DNA of 61,254 nucleotides from positions 1 to 61,254 of the forward strand of contig CAZOOK010000032.1 in NCBI GenBank assembly GCA_964581385.1, read 5' to 3'. Origin of the DNA: CAZOOK01 sp964581385. Lineage in GTDB: Bacteria > Pseudomonadota > Gammaproteobacteria > Nevskiales > Nevskiaceae. Below are positions 17,554-26,282 of this stretch, piece by piece (position 1 is the stretch's first letter; the number at the start of each line of letters is the position of its first letter). The notes beneath the pieces were generated by a model. The model made no database searches and was not told the origin of the DNA. It saw only the letters and a program-made list of their open reading frames with translations. The position numbers and the translations under genes are program-made.

Positions 17554-20500
17554 TCACGACCCGCTCGCCGGAAACGCGGCGGCGCTGATTCCGAGGGCGG
17601 CGAGCTCCATGAACGCGAGGCGCGCGGTGTGCTTCGTGCGCACTATTTTGGGATCGCCGTTCTTGCCGCACGCGCGACACGTGGCCAAGTCGTCGACGAA
17701 CGCGCCGCACGTCGCGCACACGACGTACTCCATCAAATCGCCCGAGTCCATGTTTCGGTCGATGAGCCCGGCCGACGCGCCGTGACTCACCATCGCCTCG
17801 TTCTCCATCTCGCCGTAGCGCACCGCGCCCTCGCGCGCGCGACCCCACGTCGGCAACCTCGTCAGCGAGTCTTTCATTCCGTGCGCGCGTGCGCGCACCG
17901 CGTTCGCCGCCGTCTTTGACCCCTCGCGGTGCACGTACATCACGCCGCACACCAACGGCGTCTCGATCATCAAGCCGGTCTTGCCGTCGATGAACCTCTC
18001 GCGCGCGTCCGACCCACACGCGCGACGCGCAAAGAACTCGTCCATCGCCGCGTCAGATCGCACCGTCCCCCCAAATTCGCTCGCGCTCGCGCTCTCAAAC
18101 GCGCTCGCGTCGACCACGCCCGTTCCGTTGATGTACGCCATCTTTGAAAAGACGATCCCAAGAAGCATCCCGAGCGTGAGGCGCGTCGGGAGAGAGTGCG
18201 CGTTGATGACGAGGTCGGGCGGCGCGCCCGTGCGCAGCGACACCATCATGTCCCAGTCGTTGACGAGCTCGGCCGTCACGAATTTCTGGCCGCAATCTGC
18301 CGCGAGCTTGTCGCCCGTCTCGAGCGCAAGGACGGTGCGCACGTCGATCTTCACGCGCCGTATTTTTGATCCCTTAGCCGAGGCGTCGGCGTCGGTCGCG
18401 GGGCTGATCTCGACGCGCTCGACGCGCCCGCCGCGCAAACGGTGCGCGCGGCACGACGTGTCGCGCCCGGTCGCCTTGTCGCGCTTCGACACGAGCACCT
18501 CGCCCGGAAACACGTACGTCTCGACGCGCACGATCCCGTCGTTCTGACACTTTGGATTGGGCGTGACCTCTTCGGCGTCGAGGTCAATGTCGAACTCATA
18601 CGACTCGCGCTCGATGATCCGCAACGCCCCGCGCTCGATCGTCGAGCGCTTGATTGCGACCGAATCTTCTTGCGCGCTCTCGTGCAGCGCCACGACCACC
18701 ACGAGACCAACCCCGAGCGCCGTGTGCGAAAGCGATTGACTTGCCGTCGCTGTTGCCGTCGTCAGCTCGAGCGAGAACGTCGATCGTTCGCCCGTCTCGC
18801 GCACCGCGCGCGCGACGTGCGTCGTCGCGACGGGCCTTTGGACGGTCTCGAGTGCGTGCGACGCCGGTAGCCACGTGAGCGGTGGCGACGCTTGTTTGGC
18901 CATGTTGAGCCAGAACGACAGGCGAGGGCCGTAGTTGTGATCGGCGAACGGCATCATCGACGCGAGCACAGAAAGGTGCGCTGTCCCAACAAGACGCGCG
19001 TGCGTGTGCTCGACCTCGTCGAACACGTCCGTCGTCAGCGGCAGCACGACGGGCCGATCAGAGTCCCACCACGCCTCGTGCGCGTCGACGGCCTCGACGA
19101 GCCCGGCGTGCACGAGGTCGCCGAACGCCGTCGGGAGAGCCGCGCCCGCGCGCGCGCGGTGCACGAGCTCGCGCGTCGCGAGGACTTGGACCATCCGTCC
19201 CGCGCGCGCGCGCACAAACACCGCGCGCGCCGACCGCACGTGCGTGACGCCGACGTCGAACGCGACGCCGAGCCCGACGCGCCCTCTCGCCGATCGAATC
19301 CACCGCGCGATCCACGCCCCGTCCTTTGCGCGCGCAACGAGCACGCCGTCGAGAACGACGTCGTCTTGGCCGGGCGGCGCGCTCGCCCACGCCTCGCGCG
19401 TGAACGCCTCGGACGAGTCGGCGCTCACGAGCGCGCACAAAGCGGCGTGCTTGACGAAGCCGCACTTTTCGTTGTCGGGGGTGTGCATCGGACAAAAGAA
19501 CCCCGTCTGCGTCGGGTCGAACAACTGCGCCGCCGACTTCATCGGTCGTGCGGCCGTCGGAACGACCGATTTGCGCACGTGCTCGAGCGCGCGCCACGCG
19601 TTGTCGTCAGCGAGCATCTCCGTCACGTCCGATCGCGACGTTGGCCATTTCCCGGTCACGATCGCGTCGCGAAGAACGTTGGTGAACCTCGCCGCGTCGA
19701 ACGCGCGCTCGAACGAGTGGAACGCCGCGAGCGCGCCCGCCGAAATCGCGCTCGCCGTCGCTCCGCCCGCGTCGGCCCCGAACCCGACCTCGCGCGCCGC
19801 GCGCGCAACGCGCGCCGCGTCGCCGCGCAACGACCGAGCTGCGTCGCTCGCCCAACGCTCGAACTGTGTCGCAAACAGCTCGTACAAGAGCACGTCGCAC
19901 GTCTCGAGACGCGTGTTCGACACGTCGTCGATGCAGTCGGGTCGCGGCGCCGAGTCGTCGCCTTCGTACTCGTAGTCCGCCAAGAGCAGAGCGTCGAGCG
20001 CCATGCGTTGCACGTGCATCCCGACGGCCTCGAGCGTCGGCGGCTCGACGTGAGGGAGCATTTCGTGCGTGAAGAAGTCGGCGGTCGGCGACGTGAGCGC
20101 GCGCGCCGGCGCGGCGCGGTCGGGAGGGCCGTGAACGCGCGCGAGCGCGCGAGCGCGCGGGTGGTCGGGCAGCGCAACCCCAAACAGAGCGAGCAAGTCG
20201 AGCACGTGCACGTCCGTGCGCTTGGCGAAGCGCGCGTGGCGCGCGAGGAGGCGGCCCGTCGCCGCTTCGACGACGACTTTGAACACCGACGGTGGGCGCA
20301 ACTTCTCGACGGCCTTGTTGAGGAATCGTCGCTCCATGACCGAACGCACGCTCACGACGCAGTCGCCCGTTTTGGGGTCGACGACGCGCGTCACGTTGTT
20401 GTTCGCTCTCTGCTCTTGCGTGACGAGCACGTACGCGATTCCGCGAACGACAAAGTACCCGCCGAGCTCGTCGGCGTGCGACGTTCGCGTGCGGCACAGC

Positions 20501-20952
20501 GAGCTTCCGACCATGACGGGCAAGTGCGCACACTTGACGGCGACGACGCGCTCGGCGAGGACGTCGACGTTCGCGTGCGCTCCAGCGCCAACGCGAACGA
20601 GCGACGCGGCGCACTCGACAAACAGCGGCACGTCGTGCGTGAGCGCGCGGTGGCCGCGCACGTCCTTTGGTAGACGCGCGGTGGCCTCGCCGGCGACCAT
20701 GAACCGCACGAACCGCACACGCAACTCGTACACTCCGAGCGACGCATCGGCGCGCGAGTGCGCGTCGTCTCCGTCGTCGTCGTAGTCGGCGGCGTCGGTG
20801 AAGCGCACGACGACGAGCGGGTGCATCGCGAGCGCGTCGTGCATGCGCCGCGCGACGAAATGGTCAAAGAACCGAACTTGGAACGCGCGCGCGAGCCCGA
20901 AACATTCGACGAACGAATCGAACGCGCCGTGCAGCGCGCGCTGCAAAGTCAT
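17554..20952 (-). CDS. DNA-directed RNA polymerase second-largest subunit, Rpb2-like (1132 aa)
   Basis: This is a full-length Rpb2/beta homolog. Visible landmarks in order are: an N-terminal lobe with FVVRGIAYVLVTQEQRANN; FFCPMHTPDNEKCGFVKHAA (the HTPEG-type region) in the middle; QEDS at residues 761-764 followed by SVAIKRSTIERG; and GDKLAADCGQKF at 880-891. After these come INAHSLPTRLTLGMLLG, DGKTGLMIETPLVCGVMY, LTRLPTWGRAREGAVRYGEM and a C-terminal Cys4 zinc site (CATCG...CRACG, about 1074-1096). Both active-centre lysines (K882, K890) are kept, but GQKG has become GQKF. No Rpb1 was found in the window. It is divergent from the 570-aa membrane protein across 59 bp. Confidence 0.95.
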   Translation of the reverse strand: MTLQRALHGAFDSFVECFGLARAFQVRFFDHFVARRMHDALAMHPLVVVRFTDAADYDDDGDDAHSRADASLGVYELRVRFVRFMVAGEATARLPKDVRGHRALTHDVPLFVECAASLVRVGAGAHANVDVLAERVVAVKCAHLPVMVGSSLCRTRTSHADELGGYFVVRGIAYVLVTQEQRANNNVTRVVDPKTGDCVVSVRSVMERRFLNKAVEKLRPPSVFKVVVEAATGRLLARHARFAKRTDVHVLDLLALFGVALPDHPRARALARVHGPPDRAAPARALTSPTADFFTHEMLPHVEPPTLEAVGMHVQRMALDALLLADYEYEGDDSAPRPDCIDDVSNTRLETCDVLLYELFATQFERWASDAARSLRGDAARVARAAREVGFGADAGGATASAISAGALAAFHSFERAFDAARFTNVLRDAIVTGKWPTSRSDVTEMLADDNAWRALEHVRKSVVPTAARPMKSAAQLFDPTQTGFFCPMHTPDNEKCGFVKHAALCALVSADSSEAFTREAWASAPPGQDDVVLDGVLVARAKDGAWIARWIRSARGRVGLGVAFDVGVTHVRSARAVFVRARAGRMVQVLATRELVHRARAGAALPTAFGDLVHAGLVEAVDAHEAWWDSDRPVVLPLTTDVFDEVEHTHARLVGTAHLSVLASMMPFADHNYGPRLSFWLNMAKQASPPLTWLPASHALETVQRPVATTHVARAVRETGERSTFSLELTTATATASQSLSHTALGVGLVVVVALHESAQEDSVAIKRSTIERGALRIIERESYEFDIDLDAEEVTPNPKCQNDGIVRVETYVFPGEVLVSKRDKATGRDTSCRAHRLRGGRVERVEISPATDADASAKGSKIRRVKIDVRTVLALETGDKLAADCGQKFVTAELVNDWDMMVSLRTGAPPDLVINAHSLPTRLTLGMLLGIVFSKMAYINGTGVVDASAFESASASEFGGTVRSDAAMDEFFARRACGSDARERFIDGKTGLMIETPLVCGVMYVHREGSKTAANAVRARAHGMKDSLTRLPTWGRAREGAVRYGEMENEAMVSHGASAGLIDRNMDSGDLMEYVVCATCGAFVDDLATCRACGKNGDPKIVRTKHTARLAFMELAALGISAAAFPASGS

Positions 20953-21011
20953 CTGCTATATCCCGAACCGAGCCGTGCGCCAAAAAGTGCACCGCTGTTT
21001 GACGTGTGACG

Positions 21012-22724
21012 ATGCAAGGCGGCGCGGAGTTTGTGTCGACAGCGCAGATGCGTCAGCGCACGGGGTTCGTTGCGAACTCTGGGACGGGGTTGCTTGCGCG
21101 CGCGGAGGCCGCGTACGAGCGCGCAGCGATGAACGCGGCGATTGTTGACAAGAACTCGGGGATGTTGCGGCGCCTGGCTGTTGCGTTGCGCACGGGTGGC
21201 GGACGCCCGGCGGCGCAAATCGGTCAGAGTGCTGGCGCGCCGCCGATCGACCCGACGACGAGCGCGCGCGTGCGCGGCGTGTACGCCGTCAACGGCATGA
21301 TCATGTTCGCGACGTTCGCTTTGTACTTTTTGACGGTCATGTGCATCTTCCTCGTGTCGCACGGCGACATTACGAACCGTGCCGTGACGCTCAACTTTTA
21401 CAAGTACAGCGGGTCGTGGAACTCGACGAACTGCGACATTGACGGCGGCCAGAACTGCGTGTGGGGCCAGACGTCGACCGTTCCGACGGTGCAAATGAAC
21501 GCAATCACCGCGCTCATGGCGCTCGGGTTTTTGCTCGCGCTCATCTACCTCGCGTCGGCGGCCGCGCACACCTGGCCCACGGCGTGGATCTTCCGCGGCG
21601 TGGTCGGGCGCAACTTGCGCTTCGTCAGCAACGACTCGTACGAGCGCGAGTGGCTTCTCCCCGGAATGCACATCGCGACGCTGTCGGTGTGCTCGGTGAT
21701 CGCGCTCAACATGGGCGGTGCGCGCTCGCTCCAAGTCGCGCTTTTGTCGGCGGCGTCGGTGTACGCGATGTACATGGGGTCGCTGCACCTCGCGACGCGC
21801 TACTCGGTTCAGCTCGGCGCGATGGCCGAGTTCGACCGAAAGGTCACGAACATCGCCGACATGTTCGCTGCGCGGTTCATGCAGAACAAGAACCTCGTCG
21901 ACCAGTTTTCGTTTACGTCGCCTCAAAGCGTCGGCTCGACGATCAAGTCGATCACCACGGCCCTGAGCGCGTCGTTGAGGTCGATGCGTTTTGGTGCCGA
22001 AGGCGCGGCGGCGGCGCTCATGCCGAAGCCCGAAGTGCTCGGCTCTGGAGCGAGCGTCGTTCCGGCCGACGCCGAGGTGCAGAACGCGATGGATAGCGCA
22101 AGCAAGGTGTTCATTGACACGTCGGTGCGCCTTTTGACCGAACTCCCGCTCGACGTGACGACGAGCATGCTCGACGTGCGCACGATTTTGATGCAGCTGC
22201 ACGCGATGGCGCTCCTCGGCGACGACGACCCTCGGCTTCCGATTGAGCGCGCCGTGCTCGACTTTCTCGTCGTCGCGACCATCACAGGGATGTGGTCGGC
22301 GTCGATGTGGATCGTCTACGTCGAGTCGCACAACTTCCCTGCGCCCGTGTACGGCATGTTCGTCGTTCTGCAAATCTGGGTGCTCATCGTGTCGTTCACG
22401 TTCTACTCGTTTGCGTACTTGTTCATGTCGGGCGACGAGCGGTTCCTTCCTCTGTTCTCGCGCGTGACGCGGATGCGCCGGCTCGCGCGCGCCGGCGCGC
22501 GCGGCGCGACGGTCGGGAGCGCCGACATCACCGCCGCGTACGGCGCGCGCCGCGAGCAGACCACGTCGTTTGCGTTCCTGTCGAACCTCGCCGCGATGCA
22601 CGTCGCCATCGAGTCGCTCGTCCTCTACGTCATGTACACGGCGTTCACGGGCATCTTTGTGGTTCACTACGTCTCGAACCAGAACGCGCAGCTCACCATC
22701 ACAACCACCAACACGAGGCTGTAG
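21012..22724 (+). CDS. Seven-helix membrane protein with heliorhodopsin-like topology (570 aa)
   Basis: The first ATG is at 21012. About 90 hydrophilic residues precede seven predicted helices: 95-115, 163-184, 216-234, 240-262, 415-437, 445-472 and 526-551. Arginines cluster in loops 2-3 and 6-7, which puts the N-terminus inside and the C-terminus outside, the orientation typical of heliorhodopsins. As in that family, loop 1-2 is long and extracellular (with NST and two Cys), YEREW at the start of helix 3 resembles the RWxEY counterion motif, and PAPVYGMF at helix 6 resembles PGFVY. Helix 7 (VAIESLVLYVMY) has no lysine; a glutamate, E534, falls about where the retinal lysine would be. A cytosolic insert of about 150 residues between helices 4 and 5 is unusual. 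Membership is tentative; an unrelated 7TM envelope protein is the alternative. Confidence 0.8.
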   Translation: MQGGAEFVSTAQMRQRTGFVANSGTGLLARAEAAYERAAMNAAIVDKNSGMLRRLAVALRTGGGRPAAQIGQSAGAPPIDPTTSARVRGVYAVNGMIMFATFALYFLTVMCIFLVSHGDITNRAVTLNFYKYSGSWNSTNCDIDGGQNCVWGQTSTVPTVQMNAITALMALGFLLALIYLASAAAHTWPTAWIFRGVVGRNLRFVSNDSYEREWLLPGMHIATLSVCSVIALNMGGARSLQVALLSAASVYAMYMGSLHLATRYSVQLGAMAEFDRKVTNIADMFAARFMQNKNLVDQFSFTSPQSVGSTIKSITTALSASLRSMRFGAEGAAAALMPKPEVLGSGASVVPADAEVQNAMDSASKVFIDTSVRLLTELPLDVTTSMLDVRTILMQLHAMALLGDDDPRLPIERAVLDFLVVATITGMWSASMWIVYVESHNFPAPVYGMFVVLQIWVLIVSFTFYSFAYLFMSGDERFLPLFSRVTRMRRLARAGARGATVGSADITAAYGARREQTTSFAFLSNLAAMHVAIESLVLYVMYTAFTGIFVVHYVSNQNAQLTITTTNTRL

Positions 22725-22746
22725 AGAGAGAGAGAGAGCGAGAGAG
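22723..22746. repeat. GA dinucleotide run
   Basis: A short (AG)n run starts at the stop codon of the 570-aa gene. It is simple-sequence DNA between converging genes with no further feature assigned. Confidence 0.8.
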
Positions 22747-22755
22747 GGGGTGAGG

Positions 22756-22783
22756 GTGGACGAACGTAAAAAATTACGTCCAC
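22756..22783. terminator. Hairpin between convergent genes
   Basis: GTGGACG(AAC)GTAA pairs with TTACGTCCAC around an A-run loop, giving a stem of about 10 bp with a 3-base bulge. It overlaps the stop codon of the 168-aa gene and lies 32 bp after the 570-aa gene. It is probably a bidirectional RNA 3'-end signal. Confidence 0.55.
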
Positions 22784-23280
22784 GCGCTGAGGACGAGAAG
22801 AAAGACGTTTGTGTAGAACGCGTCAATCGTCGTGCCGTCGTCGCTCACGCGAGGGAGCGGAAACCGTTCAATCGTCGTCTCGAGTCCGTCGTTCGTGTCA
22901 AACGTCTCGTCGCGCCCGTTTGGGAGCGTCCCGACGCGCTTCGATCCGGCGAGTCTGGCCTTGGCGTCGTACACCGAGTCGGGGAGCGTCGGCGCGTGGC
23001 CGGGCGCGCACACAAACACCGCGTAGTGGTCTTGCGACCTGCTTTGCGGGTTTCGCACGTAGTTGTCCATGCGCTCGAGCAAAAAGTTCGCCACCTCGGC
23101 ATTGTTCGTGCGCGCCGCGGCATCGTCGTACGGCTCGTCGACGCGCGGAACGTTCTTGTACCCTCCGCGCTCTTTGAGCATCTTGTTCGCGTCGGCGACG
23201 ATCGCCTCCCACTCGTCGCGCGTCGGCGCCGAAAACCGCGCGTACCGGTTCGTCAGCTCGTGCTTCGTCTCGGTCGACAT
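22774..23280 (-). CDS. Hypothetical protein (168 aa)
   Basis: Unknown small soluble protein starting at the ATG at 23280 (MSTETKHELTNRY). It has a helical, charged N-terminal half (EWEAIVADANKMLKERGG, NNAEVANFLLERMDNYV) and a more beta-like second half ending in a hydrophobic stretch (AFYTNVFLLVLSAWT). That tail is too short to call a membrane anchor with confidence. It is divergent from the 259-aa gene, with only 35 bp between the start codons. Confidence 0.75.
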   Translation of the reverse strand: MSTETKHELTNRYARFSAPTRDEWEAIVADANKMLKERGGYKNVPRVDEPYDDAAARTNNAEVANFLLERMDNYVRNPQSRSQDHYAVFVCAPGHAPTLPDSVYDAKARLAGSKRVGTLPNGRDETFDTNDGLETTIERFPLPRVSDDGTTIDAFYTNVFLLVLSAWT

Positions 23281-23315
23281 TCACACCGCAACGCGAGCGC
23301 GACTGTTTCACTCTG

Positions 23316-24095
23316 ATGAGCGACGACGAGCGCGAGCGCGAACGTAAATACCCGGTGCGGTCGATCAAGTCGTTTCGCGCCGGGACGCACTACCGCGACT
23401 CGGCGTGCGAGACGACGCGCCGGCTCGTCGCCGAGCGCGCTGTGACCGCCGAGCACGTCAAGTCGCGCGCGCGCAAACGTGGCGAGGCCGCTCCTGCTCC
23501 GTCGTCGTTGCATGCGCGCAAGGACAAGGAGAAAGGAGGCGGTGCGCGCAAACACTCCTACGCGACGGTCGACGACTTTGTCGATCGCGATCGTGATCGC
23601 GACCGTGATCGCGACCGTGATCGCGACCAAACCGACGCGTACGAGGACCGCGTCGATTTGCACGCGGTGTGGTACTCGGTCGAGCTCGACCCGAACGAGA
23701 CGCCCGCGGTCGAGCTCGTCGGGACGTCGTCGGGCGACTGGCGACGGTGCGAGACGTTCCACATGGTGTCTGAGATTGTGATGCGCGACTACAGCATGTG
23801 CAAGTACACGCGCGACCTCGAAGACGAAGAGGCCATCATCGAGGCGGTGAACGGGATGATCCAGCCGAACCGCTCCGAGGTCGACGAGCGCAACGTGAGC
23901 ATCTCGGCTCTGCGCGTGTTCTTTGCGCCGGGCGAGTCGAGCGCCAACGGAGACAAACCGGTGGACTACTCGTTCGTGGTCGATCCGAACAACATCCCGC
24001 CCGACCTTCACACGATCAGGCTCACGCCGTTCAGCGCGCTCAACACCGCCGAGGTGATGGAGATTGTCGAAGTCGACGTCCCCGTTCGAGTTTAA
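23316..24095 (+). CDS. Hypothetical protein with Arg-Asp repeat (259 aa)
   Basis: The start is the ATG at 23316 (MSDDERERERKYPVRS). The N-terminal 105 residues are basic and low complexity and include an alternating DRDRDRDR tract from a microsatellite at about 23584-23630. RD/RE dipeptide tracts occur in RNA-binding and nuclear proteins. The C-terminal 150 residues look folded (LHAVWYSVELDPNETPAVEL, then a beta-rich end) and match nothing I know. It converges on the first propeller gene with a 9-bp gap. Confidence 0.78.
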   Translation: MSDDERERERKYPVRSIKSFRAGTHYRDSACETTRRLVAERAVTAEHVKSRARKRGEAAPAPSSLHARKDKEKGGGARKHSYATVDDFVDRDRDRDRDRDRDRDQTDAYEDRVDLHAVWYSVELDPNETPAVELVGTSSGDWRRCETFHMVSEIVMRDYSMCKYTRDLEDEEAIIEAVNGMIQPNRSEVDERNVSISALRVFFAPGESSANGDKPVDYSFVVDPNNIPPDLHTIRLTPFSALNTAEVMEIVEVDVPVRV

Positions 24096-24104
24096 AGACG
24101 CGAG

Positions 24105-25190
24105 TCACGACGGCGGCGCTGGTGCTCGTCCGGCGAGGAACCCAAACACGCGGACTGTCAGCGCCGTGTCGCCGTCACGCTCGTAAAACTTCGCCCACGT
24201 CGGAGCGCCGAGCGTCGCGAGGACCGCCGCGCGCTCGCCCGCGTACAGATCGTACACGAGCACGCGAGTGCGCGTCGCGATGTAGAAGCGCCCGACGGGT
24301 GCGTCTGCAAACGACTGGTACGACGTGTCGTTCTTGAATTCGGCGATGACCGCGCGTCCGAGCAGCGTTCGCGTTCCGTCGTCGCGCGAGAGGTACAGCT
24401 TCGGCCGCCACTGCTTCCCGTGTAACACGTCCGCGTACACCGGCCACGTCACGGTTTCTTTTGGAGCTGGTGCTGTGTCGTTCAAAATCAACTCGGGCGC
24501 ACCTGCGGCGAGCGCGCGCGGTTGCCCTGTTGCAAAGTCAACGAAGTAGTAGCGTGGTTCGGAGCGTATGCCCGCACCGGCGCTGACGTATTCCACGACG
24601 ATCATGCCGTCGCGGAAGACGTGGTTGTCCGGCCACTTTATGTAAAAACGCGATGAGAGAACAAAGTCGTGTTCGAGGTTGAGCGTCGTTTGGTCCCACA
24701 GCATGAATCGGTTCTCGACGTACGCACCGTCGTTCGGACGCGTGAACAAGAGGTATCGCCCGTAGCAAAAGAGTTGCCACCCAAGGACCGGGCGCGTGAG
24801 CGGTTTCATCGTTGTCTCCGACACAACAAACGAACGAATCTCGCGCGTGCGCGCTTTGAGCGCGAAAATACCCGTTGACGTCCACACCGCGCACGTGTCA
24901 TTGGCGGCGGGGAGCTGTACGACAACGAACACCCTCGCCGGGTGGACATCGACCGTGTACGTGGTCAAGGCGTGCAAATCGACGACGATGAGCGCATCTG
25001 AGGTGCGCGCAATGGCGTAGCGCGCCTCGCGGCGGTGGTTGGGACCTGTCGTGCTGAGAAACACCGTGCTGAACACGTGGCGATCGCCGAACGCGACCTC
25101 GCCGATCGGAATCAACCGCTTGATCTTGATTTTGTTCGTCGCGCGCTCTGCGTCGGCGTCGGCGTCCGAATCGGAGTCGGAGCCGTTCAT
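24105..25190 (-). CDS. Beta-propeller family protein A (361 aa)
   Basis: The start is the ATG at 25190 (MNGSDSDSDADADAER, an acidic head). The rest is a run of short beta-strand repeats of WD40/propeller character. It ends with the signature shared by seven proteins here: V-Y-D-L, then AAVLATLGAPTW, then RDGD and FGFL. Paralogs lie directly upstream on the same strand. Propellers are protein-interaction platforms; the partner is unknown. The nucleotide block encoding LATLG (24206-24221) is shared exactly with three paralogs. Confidence 0.82.
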   Translation of the reverse strand: MNGSDSDSDADADAERATNKIKIKRLIPIGEVAFGDRHVFSTVFLSTTGPNHRREARYAIARTSDALIVVDLHALTTYTVDVHPARVFVVVQLPAANDTCAVWTSTGIFALKARTREIRSFVVSETTMKPLTRPVLGWQLFCYGRYLLFTRPNDGAYVENRFMLWDQTTLNLEHDFVLSSRFYIKWPDNHVFRDGMIVVEYVSAGAGIRSEPRYYFVDFATGQPRALAAGAPELILNDTAPAPKETVTWPVYADVLHGKQWRPKLYLSRDDGTRTLLGRAVIAEFKNDTSYQSFADAPVGRFYIATRTRVLVYDLYAGERAAVLATLGAPTWAKFYERDGDTALTVRVFGFLAGRAPAPPS

Positions 25191-25254
25191 TTTGGTTTTG
25201 ACGATTCGTGGATTCAACGAAGATACATGAACACACGAGTACTCGCCGTCGCCG

Positions 25255-26244
25255 TCACTCGAAATAACGAAACACGTTCGACCCAACCAAGCCGCCGGCG
25301 CGACCCCAAAAGGCCATCCACGCAGGATCGCCGAGCGTCGCGAGCACAGCCGCTCGCTCGTGGACGAACAAGTCGTACACGTACAAGTTGCGGTCGCGCA
25401 CGACGTAGAGCGTCCTTGTTCTCGGAACGTAGAAGTAGTTGATGCGCATCTCCTGTGCATCTCGCGTGGTACCGAACAACCGAACGATGTCCACACCATG
25501 TTCGTTTTCGTAACCGCGTCGCGCAACATAGATGTCGCCGTTTCGATCGTACACAGATATTAAGAACGGGTCGGTCGGCGTCATTGGCGGCCACGTGTGC
25601 GCGTCGCGAGCCGCACTCTCGCCAGGGTTCAGAACGCGTGGCGGAGGCCGTTCTTCTCTTTGAACAAGGCGCACGTTGTCGTCTCCAAACGGAACAACGG
25701 CGTACACGGCTTCGCCGTTGACGTTGTGGTATCCAAACACGAGACCTTCTGCAGCTTCATACGTCGTGAAGCAGCCTCGTTCGTTGCAGTTGTACACGAA
25801 CCTCCGTTTCGATGAATCGTACACCACATGGGTGCAATAATAAGGCTGGGCGATTGTCACGGCGTAGTACATAATTTCAATCAAGTTCTTGTGCGCGACG
25901 ACCTTGAAATCAAGTGCGCTTCGTGGTGTCTCGCGCAGTTGCTCAAACTCGAGCGTGTGTACGTTGAACAGCCCCATGCCGGTTTTGCTGATGTAGAAAC
26001 ACGTGTCCGTCCCAAACATCGACGCCATGGCTCCTGGCACATTGAACGCGTTCGTAAAATTGACGCGCCGAGTCCTCAGCGTCCGCAACGCGACGACGAC
26101 GAGAACGAATCCAAATCCAACGATGATGTGATCGTTCCCAGTTGAGTCACGGTGAATGATGGCGAACGACCACCCTGTGACTTCGTTTCGAGCGCGCAAC
26201 GGGATGGTGTGCGTCAGACGCATGTGGCGGTACGGCGGCTCCAT
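25255..26244 (-). CDS. Beta-propeller family protein B (329 aa)
   Basis: The start is the ATG at 26244 (MEPPYRHMRLTHTIPLR). It opens with the conserved block shared with C and D: TIPLRARNEVTGWSFAIIHRD, where a host-like histidine-arginine-aspartate motif precedes the first strands, then VVVALRTLRTRRVNF. The C-terminus is the family signature (YVYDLFVHERAAVLATLGDP, then FRYFE). It is more similar in length and order to C than to the acidic-headed protein A, so B and C are probably a recent tandem duplication. Confidence 0.82.
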   Translation of the reverse strand: MEPPYRHMRLTHTIPLRARNEVTGWSFAIIHRDSTGNDHIIVGFGFVLVVVALRTLRTRRVNFTNAFNVPGAMASMFGTDTCFYISKTGMGLFNVHTLEFEQLRETPRSALDFKVVAHKNLIEIMYYAVTIAQPYYCTHVVYDSSKRRFVYNCNERGCFTTYEAAEGLVFGYHNVNGEAVYAVVPFGDDNVRLVQREERPPPRVLNPGESAARDAHTWPPMTPTDPFLISVYDRNGDIYVARRGYENEHGVDIVRLFGTTRDAQEMRINYFYVPRTRTLYVVRDRNLYVYDLFVHERAAVLATLGDPAWMAFWGRAGGLVGSNVFRYFE

Positions 26245-26282
26245 CGTTTTGGTTATGTACAACTTAAACGAACATACACACA

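Noticed and set aside
20949..22826. A 625-codon minus-strand frame opposite the seven-helix gene
   Set aside because: It lacks domains and is strongly Arg/His-rich; the plus strand shows seven clean helices and sensible loops.
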